In this document: positions 33,070 to 37,988 of the stretch, in pieces
Layout of the letters: each line of letters opens with the position of its first letter
How positions within the stretch are numbered: position 1 is the stretch's first letter
Source of the DNA: Bacteroidia bacterium
GTDB taxonomy: Bacteria > Bacteroidota > Bacteroidia > Bacteroidales > JAPLDU01
Assembly: GCA_026391255.1 (NCBI GenBank)
Contig: JAPLDU010000026.1
Location: forward strand, 1-37,988
DNA: 37,988 nt
Reading direction: 5' to 3'
The notes under the pieces: model-generated
Seen by the model: only the letters and a program-made list of their open reading frames with translations
Told to the model about the DNA's origin: nothing
Databases searched by the model: none
Position numbers and translations under genes: made by a program

Positions 33070-35193
33070 TCAATAAGAGGGGGTAAAATTCATATTGTAA
33101 AAGGCAAATGACCAGAGATCAGCCATTTCATCAATAATTTTGGAAGTGGGTTTACCTCCTCCATGCCCTGCTTTACTGTCAATCCTGATCAAAACTGGAT
33201 TTTCACCTTTGTATTTATTTTGAAGAGTGGCAATATATTTAAATGAATGAGCCGGTACAACCCTGTCGTCATGGTCGGCCGTTGTTACCAATACTGCCGG
33301 ATAATTAACCCCTTCTTTAATGTTGTGCAAGGGCGAATATTTCACCAGGTTATCAAAGCCCTGCTTATCTTCACTTGAGCCGTAATCACCTTTCCATGCC
33401 CAGCCAATTGTGAATTTATGAAACCTGAGCATATCCATCACACCAACCTGAGGGATAGCAACTGCAAAAAGATCCGGTCTTTGGTTGATTACCGCACCTA
33501 TCAGCAATCCGCCGTTTGAACCCCCCTGAATAGTAAGCCTGGCGGGAGAAGTGTACTTCTCTTTGATCAGGTATTCGGCAGCAGCAATGAAATCATCAAA
33601 TACATTTTGTTTATTCAGCTTTGTACCAGCTTCATGCCACTTCTCGCCATATTCACCGCCGCCTCTGAGGTTTGCAAGAGCAAAAACTCCCCCGTTTTCC
33701 AGCCATATCATCCTCGATACGCTGAAATAAGGAGTTTCACTGATATTAAATCCACCGTATCCGGTCAATAATGTCGGGTTCTCCCCATTCAGTTCAATGC
33801 CTTTTTTATGTACAATAAACATGGGAACTTTTGTACCGTCCTTGCTTGTAAAGAAAACCTGGTGAGTCTCGTAATTATTCACATCAAAACTCACCTCAGT
33901 TTTCATATATTCCTGTGATTTATCGGAAGCTATATCGTATTTAAAAATGATGCCCGGGTTAGTGAATGAAGTAAATGAGTAAAATGCAATATTATCAGCC
34001 TTTTTACCATTGAATGCTGACAATGTTCCAATACCGGGAAGAGTGATATTATATTTAAATTTCCCGTCGATAGCATATACTTTCACCTCACTGCAGGCAT
34101 CCTTCATGTAAACTGTTATGATTTTATCTCCGGCTAATGAACAGGATTGAAGAACATTCTCACTTTCAGGAATAATTGTTTTCCAGTTTGCTTCGGCAGG
34201 ATTATTCAAATCAATAGCTACCAGTTTGTATCTTGGAGCATTCTTGTTTGTCTTTACCAGCAAAGTACTGCCAATATTATCAATAACACCATATTCATAA
34301 TCAAAACCGTCTGCTAATTTGACGAAATTCTGCTTTGGATTATTTATTTCTTTATAATACAATGAGTTATTGTCTGAAGTTTCACTTTCGTAAATAATCA
34401 GGTATTTTTCGTCTTCGGTTGTTTCAGCACTGAACATCCGTGAAGGAAGATTTCTGTTCTCAAAAACCAGAACATCATCGTCCTGCTTAGTGCCGATCTT
34501 ATGATAATAAACTTTCTGAAATTCATTTTTCTTAGTTAGACCGGTATTATCTTTTGGTGCATCGTACCTGCTGTAGTAAAAACCATCACCACACCATGCT
34601 ATTCCTGAAAATTTAACCCAATACAAATGATCAGCCAGGTCATTCCCACTAATAATATCTCTTACCAATATTTCATTCCAGTCAGACCCTGACCTGGCAA
34701 TGGAATATGCAATTTTCTGCCCGTCTTTTGAAACATTCATCCCGGCCAAAGCAACAGTTCCGTCAGTTGAGAATTTATTCGGATCAAGCACCACCCTGGA
34801 CTCTTTTGCATCAATACTTTCCTTGGTGTACAGTTCACTCTGGTTCTGCAATCCTTCATTCTTGTAATAAAAAATCCGTCCTCCTTTTTTGAAAGGGGCG
34901 GTTATCTTGGGAAAATTCATTATTTTAGTCAGTCTTTCCCTGATTTTATCACGAAATGGAATCTGTTTCAAATAGTTGGTAGTTACCTCGTTTTCTGCTT
35001 TCACCCAGGCCATTGTCTCGCTGGAGTTATCATCTTCGAGCCACCGGTAAGGATCTGCTATTTTTATACCAAAATAATTGTCAACTGTATCACATTTTTT
35101 GGTCATGGGATAAGCGACTTTTATCCCTGGTAATTTTGTTTGTGTACAGGATAAAATGACTAATAATACCGGGATCATCAACAATTTATTCAT
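33070..35193 (-). CDS. Prolyl oligopeptidase (S9A) lipoprotein
   Basis: 707 residues. A lipoprotein-type signal ends in LSC (Cys16), suggesting a periplasmic or surface lipoprotein. The N-terminal ADPYRWLEDDNSSET motif is typical of S9A, followed by a seven-bladed propeller region (about 85-425). The catalytic alpha/beta hydrolase domain contains LTGYGGFNIS, NLRGGGEYGEKWHEAG, GGSNGGLL with nucleophile Ser559, ADHDDRVVPAHSFK carrying the catalytic Asp (about 640-643) and SKAGHGGGK with His677. It cleaves short proline-containing peptides after Pro. It looks intact and is transcribed alone; its 3' flank is the repeat at 32829-33045. Confidence 0.96.
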   Translation of the reverse strand: MNKLLMIPVLLVILSCTQTKLPGIKVAYPMTKKCDTVDNYFGIKIADPYRWLEDDNSSETMAWVKAENEVTTNYLKQIPFRDKIRERLTKIMNFPKITAPFKKGGRIFYYKNEGLQNQSELYTKESIDAKESRVVLDPNKFSTDGTVALAGMNVSKDGQKIAYSIARSGSDWNEILVRDIISGNDLADHLYWVKFSGIAWCGDGFYYSRYDAPKDNTGLTKKNEFQKVYYHKIGTKQDDDVLVFENRNLPSRMFSAETTEDEKYLIIYESETSDNNSLYYKEINNPKQNFVKLADGFDYEYGVIDNIGSTLLVKTNKNAPRYKLVAIDLNNPAEANWKTIIPESENVLQSCSLAGDKIITVYMKDACSEVKVYAIDGKFKYNITLPGIGTLSAFNGKKADNIAFYSFTSFTNPGIIFKYDIASDKSQEYMKTEVSFDVNNYETHQVFFTSKDGTKVPMFIVHKKGIELNGENPTLLTGYGGFNISETPYFSVSRMIWLENGGVFALANLRGGGEYGEKWHEAGTKLNKQNVFDDFIAAAEYLIKEKYTSPARLTIQGGSNGGLLIGAVINQRPDLFAVAIPQVGVMDMLRFHKFTIGWAWKGDYGSSEDKQGFDNLVKYSPLHNIKEGVNYPAVLVTTADHDDRVVPAHSFKYIATLQNKYKGENPVLIRIDSKAGHGGGKPTSKIIDEMADLWSFAFYNMNFTPSY

Positions 35194-35545
35194 AAAACAA
35201 GATTTAAATTTACTACTATGAACTTACAACAATTTAATCTCCGTAAAAATATATATTATCCAATTTAATTTATTGATTTTATTCTTACAGACCAAATCAA
35301 TCGGTATAATCCTCAAATTATCAGGCAAAATATATTCAAAATCAGGCTGAAAGAATGACAAGCTGTTTTGAATTTATTAATATCTCAAATTTTGCCATAT
35401 TTTACTTTGTACCCACCCCTAACCCCTCCCTGCTAGCCTATTCTTTATACATAAAATATTATCATGCTATAAATCTGATAAATATGTTGATTGTTCATTC
35501 TTATTTCTTATCTTCTTTTGCTCGCCCAAAATAAGCAAAAGGGCG

Positions 35546-35628
35546 CCACGAACGAGAATACAACATGCACTTTTCACACAGGCTTACGCTATCAGGTCTG
35601 TGCATGTTGTATTCCGCACCGTTCGTGG
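35546..35628. repeat. Palindromic module A inside the TIR element
   Basis: Outer arms CCACGAACG (35546-35554) and CGTTCGTGG (35620-35628), and inner arms GAATACAACATGCAC (35556-35570) and GTGCATGTTGTATTC (35600-35614), are perfect complements around a 29-nt loop. Just upstream, CTTTTGCT and AGCAAAAG (about 35516-35541) form another small hairpin. Confidence 0.85.
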
Positions 35629-35781
35629 ACAGCCAACGCACGATGGCTTTCATGGTTAGCTTTTCCAAATTAGAGATTAATTTACATTGTCAATATTCTT
35701 ATATAATTTACAAAGTTCAATATTGAATGATTTATTCAAATCACATTGAGCAGATTGGTTTCCGCCTCAGATTAATTTGCG

Positions 35782-35990
35782 TAGAATTCAAAGAAAATTT
35801 GTGTGCGAAGGAACTGGCAAGCAGCCCACGAGTACCGGCGGAGGAATTAATATTTATAGGAGCATGCAAATTCCGGTACGGTTTGGGCTGTGTGAAGACA
35901 AATTTTCTGTAGAATTCAGCAAATTCATCTGCAGCGGTGACTTTTCTTTGATTACTTTCTTTTGGTAGTTGCAAAAGGAAGTAATAATCA
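35782..35990. repeat. Palindromic module B inside the TIR element
   Basis: Nested arms pair in order: AGAAAATTTGT (35792-35802) with ACAAATTTTCT (35898-35908), CAGCCCA (35822-35828) with TGGGCTG (35884-35890), and GTACCGG (35832-35838) with CCGGTAC (35873-35879). TAGAATTC flanks both outer ends (35782 and 35910). Further right, TTGATTACTTTCTTTTG and CAAAAGGAAGTAATAATCAA (about 35948-35991) form a second hairpin. Confidence 0.8.
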
Positions 35991-36152
35991 ATATTTTAGA
36001 TTATGTATAAAAAATGTGTATAAAGAGTAGACTTGCTAGCAGGGAGGGGACGAAGGGGAGGGTATATAAATTAATATTATACATTAATAATCAAACACTT
36101 AATAAAACTCAAAACAGATTCTGAAACAATCATCATAAAGTATAATAGCAAA

Positions 36153-36184
36153 TTTGTCAGTTAAAAATATTGGCAGTAAATTTG
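36153..36184 (+). promoter_or_regulatory. Bacteroidota-type promoter for the lemA operon
   Basis: TTTG at 36153-36156, a 20-bp spacer, then TAAATTTG at 36177-36184 match the -33 TTTG / -7 TAnnTTTG consensus exactly. Transcription would start near 36191, leaving a leader of about 50 nt before the lemA ATG. It is the best promoter match in the window. Confidence 0.75.
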
Positions 36185-36241
36185 ACGGTTGAGTCTTCTT
36201 AAATTATAAAAAAAACATTCAGGAACTTAAAATCAAGAGAA

Positions 36242-36832
36242 ATGAAAAAAGCTTGGATTGCTGTTATTATCATTGTTGTATTACTGATCATTATTTACTC
36301 GTCGGTAAAAGGAACTTACAACGGAATGGTGACTAAAGGGGAAGAAGTCACCTCGCAGTGGGGAAATGTACAGTCAGTGTATCAACGCAGGGCTGATTTG
36401 ATCCCTAACCTTGTCAATACTGTAAAAGGATATGCAACACATGAACGGGAGACGCTTACGGGAGTTATTGAGGCCAGGGCAAAAGCTACCAGTGTAACGA
36501 TTAACCCTGGTGAACTTACCTCGGCCAATCTGCAGAATTTCCAGGAAGCACAGGCAGGTATCTCATCTGCATTATCAAAACTGATGGTTGTGGTTGAACG
36601 TTATCCGGATCTTAAAGCAAACCAAAACTTCCTTGAATTACAATCACAACTGGAAGGAACTGAAAACAGGATTTCTGTTGAAAGAAGAAAATTCAATGAA
36701 GTGGCAAAAGATTACAATGTGTATATCAAAAGCTTCCCTAAGAATATTTTTGCAGGTATGTTCGGATTTGAAAGCAAGCCTTATTTTGAAGCAGAAAAGG
36801 GAGCAGAAAAAGCGCCGAAGGTTGAGTTTTAA
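36242..36832 (+). CDS. lemA: LemA family protein
   Basis: 196 residues. One N-terminal transmembrane helix (about 4-21) is followed by a short lead-in and the conserved LemA helical domain: YNGMVTKGEEVTSQWGNVQSVYQRRADLIPNLVNTVKGYA (about 27-66), then HERETLTGVIEARAKAT and a C-terminal FNEVAKDYNVYIKSFP segment. LemA proteins are membrane-anchored four-helix-type domains of uncertain biochemical role. The gene is followed 18 nt later by a TPM-domain gene and then a secreted TPM-domain gene, a common triad in Bacteroidota. A well-formed promoter lies about 60 bp upstream. Confidence 0.95.
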   Translation: MKKAWIAVIIIVVLLIIIYSSVKGTYNGMVTKGEEVTSQWGNVQSVYQRRADLIPNLVNTVKGYATHERETLTGVIEARAKATSVTINPGELTSANLQNFQEAQAGISSALSKLMVVVERYPDLKANQNFLELQSQLEGTENRISVERRKFNEVAKDYNVYIKSFPKNIFAGMFGFESKPYFEAEKGAEKAPKVEF

Positions 36833-36850
36833 ATATTTGATAATCTTGCT

Positions 36851-37288
36851 ATGAAAGCCAAAACATTCTTTAAACCTGAAGAACTCATCCTGATTACCGA
36901 TGCCATCAGGGAAGCCGAGCTGAATACTTCGGGTGAGATTCGCGTGCATGTAGAAAGCAGTTGCAAGGGTGATGTTCTTGACAGGGCAGCGCATATTTTC
37001 CAAAAGCTGAAAATGCATAAGACCGCTTTAAGAAATGGGGTGCTTTTTTATTTTGCAGCCATGGATAAGAAGTTCGCTATCCTTGGTGACATTGGCATTA
37101 ATGCTAAGGTATCGCCTGATTTCTGGAATGATGTAAAAGAAATTATGAAGGGAGATTTTGCAAAGGGAAATCTGACAGAAGGACTGGTTCAGGGAATCCT
37201 GATGGCCGGCCAGCATTTAAAACTTCATTTTCCTCATAGTGAAAATGATGTGAACGAATTACCAGACGAAGTTTCTTTCGGAAAATAA
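36851..37288 (+). CDS. TPM-domain protein, no signal peptide
   Basis: 145 residues forming one TPM (TLP18.3/Psb32/MOLO-1) domain: FFKPEELILITDAIREAELNTSGEIRVHVESS (about 6-37), FQKLKMHKTALRNGVLFYFA and KKFAILGDIGINAKV. There is no export signal, unlike the next gene, so it appears cytoplasmic or peripheral to LemA. Some TPM domains have acid-phosphatase activity and others do not; activity here is unknown. It is translated 18 nt after lemA and probably shares its transcript. Confidence 0.9.
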   Translation: MKAKTFFKPEELILITDAIREAELNTSGEIRVHVESSCKGDVLDRAAHIFQKLKMHKTALRNGVLFYFAAMDKKFAILGDIGINAKVSPDFWNDVKEIMKGDFAKGNLTEGLVQGILMAGQHLKLHFPHSENDVNELPDEVSFGK

Positions 37289-37301
37289 TTCATCAGGTAT
37301 T

Positions 37302-37326
37302 CAGACTTTAGGTTTTTAGACTGTAG
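37302..37326. repeat. Inverted copy of the dispersed TACAGTCTA motif
   Basis: CAGACTTTAGGTTTTTAGAC followed by TGTAG; its reverse complement starts CTACAGTCTAAAAACCTAAA, matching 11864-11897 and 30565-30589. It sits in the 104-bp gap between the two TPM genes. Confidence 0.45.
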
Positions 37327-37392
37327 ATTTTTACAAAATAATCTGAATAATTATTCTGTTAACCGACTAATAAATATCCAATATATTTTAAA

Positions 37393-37988
37393 ATGAAATT
37401 AATGAAATCAATTGTATCGTTATATCTGATATTCATGGTATTCTCTGCGTTCTCAGCAGGTGAATTCCCAGATCCCATGAAACCTCCCAGGTTAGTGAAT
37501 GATTTTGTCAATTTCCTCTCCCCTGTTGAGCAGGCGAAGCTGGAACAAAAACTGATCAGTTTCAGCAACCAGACGTCAACCCAGATATCTATTGTTACAG
37601 TTAAATCTTTAAATGGTTATGACGTAGATGAATATGCTGACCGACTGGCAGAAAAATGGGGAATAGGCACCAAGGGTAAGAACAATGGAATAATCATTTT
37701 GGTAAAGCCTAAATCAGCCGGTGAAAAAGGAGAAATTTCCATCCAGATAGGATATGGTATGGAAGGAGTAGTAACGGATGCTGTTTCTAAAAGAATCATT
37801 GAACGGGAAATATTACCAAATTTCAAGTCAGGTGAGTACTTCAAAGGACTCGACCAGGCCGTAAATACATTGATTTCATTGACAAAGGGAGAATTTACTG
37901 CTGATCAATATGTAAAAACCAGGCATGGAGAAAATGCAACCAGGTTTTTTCCATTCATCTTATTGATCTTTTTCTTTTTGTTATTCAT
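37393..37988 (+). CDS. Exported TPM-domain protein (3' end off the window)
   Basis: Translated from the ATG at 37393; open to the window edge, 198 codons. A signal peptide (MKLMKSIVSLYLIFMVFSAFSA) precedes a TPM domain: VNDFVNFLSPVEQAKLEQKL, QISIVTVKSLNGYDVDEYADRLAEKWGIG, NNGIIILVKP, and IQIGYGMEGVVTDAVSKRII (about 118-137). This is the classic YgcG-type arrangement. A hydrophobic stretch starting near residue 188 (FFPFILLIFFFLLF) begins a membrane anchor, beyond which a Gly-rich tail is usual. It is the third gene of the lemA cluster. Confidence 0.93.
   Translation, partial: MKLMKSIVSLYLIFMVFSAFSAGEFPDPMKPPRLVNDFVNFLSPVEQAKLEQKLISFSNQTSTQISIVTVKSLNGYDVDEYADRLAEKWGIGTKGKNNGIIILVKPKSAGEKGEISIQIGYGMEGVVTDAVSKRIIEREILPNFKSGEYFKGLDQAVNTLISLTKGEFTADQYVKTRHGENATRFFPFILLIFFFLLF

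Larger units (their letters stand above)
35410..36064. mobile_element. ~655-bp non-coding element with terminal inverted repeats (MITE-like)
   Basis: The ends are inverted repeats of about 45-50 bp: the left runs TACCCACCCCTAACCCCTCC at 35410-35429 and on to TTATACATAA at 35454; the right reads GTGTATAAAGAGTAG...GGGTA (36016-36064). A 15-bp core GCTAGCAGGGAGGGG is perfect at 36035-36049 and inverted at 35423-35437. Between them lie two palindromic modules (35515-35628 and 35782-35990) and AT-rich spacers. No transposase or credible gene is inside. No clear target-site duplication was found at the outer edges. It occupies most of the 1048-bp gap between the peptidase and lemA. It could be a non-autonomous transposon or nested repeats. 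Confidence 0.6.

Noticed and set aside
35491-35673. 60-codon plus-strand frame over module A
   Set aside because: The frame runs through both arms of a hairpin and has a Cys/Trp-rich, low-credibility composition. I treat it as non-coding.
35741-35974. Overlapping open frames of 60-77 codons on both strands inside the palindromic module
   Set aside because: Inverted repeats naturally leave similar open frames on both strands. There is no ribosome-binding or family signal, and the nested arms explain the sequence better than coding does.
1-37988. tRNA, rRNA, phage, toxin-antitoxin, restriction or other defence genes
   Set aside because: Read on both strands, no tRNA cloverleaf, rRNA segment, integrase, transposase, nuclease or toxin-like gene was recognised. 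The content is core and envelope functions plus repeats.

Overview
The window is a chromosomal segment from a member of the Bacteroidota, probably an uncultured or environmental Bacteroidia-type lineage. The evidence is a dcw cluster with a PASTA-tailed FtsI and a MraY carrying a hydrophilic insert, two proteins ending in type IX secretion (T9SS) sorting domains (one type A, one CHU_C/type B), a Bacteroidota-style LptD, AT-rich intergenic DNA, and promoter-like sequences of the Bacteroidota form TAnnTTTG. One site, upstream of lemA, shows the full TTTG-N20-TAnnTTTG arrangement.

Layout. 1-6628 (minus strand): the start of the dcw cluster in the order mraZ, rsmH, ftsL-like, ftsI, murE, mraY; mraY runs off the left edge. 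A 194-bp AT-rich repeat interval separates rsmH from ftsL. 6921-8781 (plus): an O-acyltransferase/N-acyltransferase pair of the kind that makes glycine or ornithine aminolipids. 8896-11034 (minus): a long PurF-like amidotransferase, preceded by a 58-codon remnant of a transketolase gene that seems to keep its own promoter. 11147-16331: a degenerate HupE/UreJ-like membrane protein, divergent from a DUF6702-like secreted protein, a CHU_C (T9SS type B) fibronectin-like protein and a TPR protein. 16353-22666: lptD-fmt (minus), divergent from an N-acetylmuramoyl-L-alanine amidase and an MCE/MlaD-like protein (plus), forming an envelope-biogenesis block. 23216-28339 (minus): a 1707-residue T9SS type A surface protein. 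28637-32420: sucC, a SPOUT methyltransferase and a TPR lipoprotein. 33070-35193: a prolyl oligopeptidase lipoprotein. 36242-37988 (plus): lemA plus two TPM-domain genes, the last cut by the right edge.

The non-coding DNA is unusually structured. It holds a ~655-bp non-coding element with terminal inverted repeats and two internal palindromic modules (35410-36064), two diverged copies of a ~220-bp repeat (22800-23020 and 32829-33045), a nested ~150-bp palindrome (32620-32770), a dispersed family of 9-bp tandem repeats (5077-5257 and 11759-11794), a second short dispersed motif at three sites, and two strong bidirectional terminators.

The genes are mostly housekeeping and envelope functions: peptidoglycan precursor synthesis and septation, LPS export, lipid trafficking, aminolipids and surface protein secretion. 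I see no defence island, phage, CRISPR array, transposase, tRNA or rRNA. The observations most worth following are the matching SPOR-like C-terminal domain on both the amidase and its MCE neighbour, the transketolase remnant acting as a leader for the purF-like gene, the TIR-bounded palindromic element, and the degenerate HupE/DUF6702 divergon.
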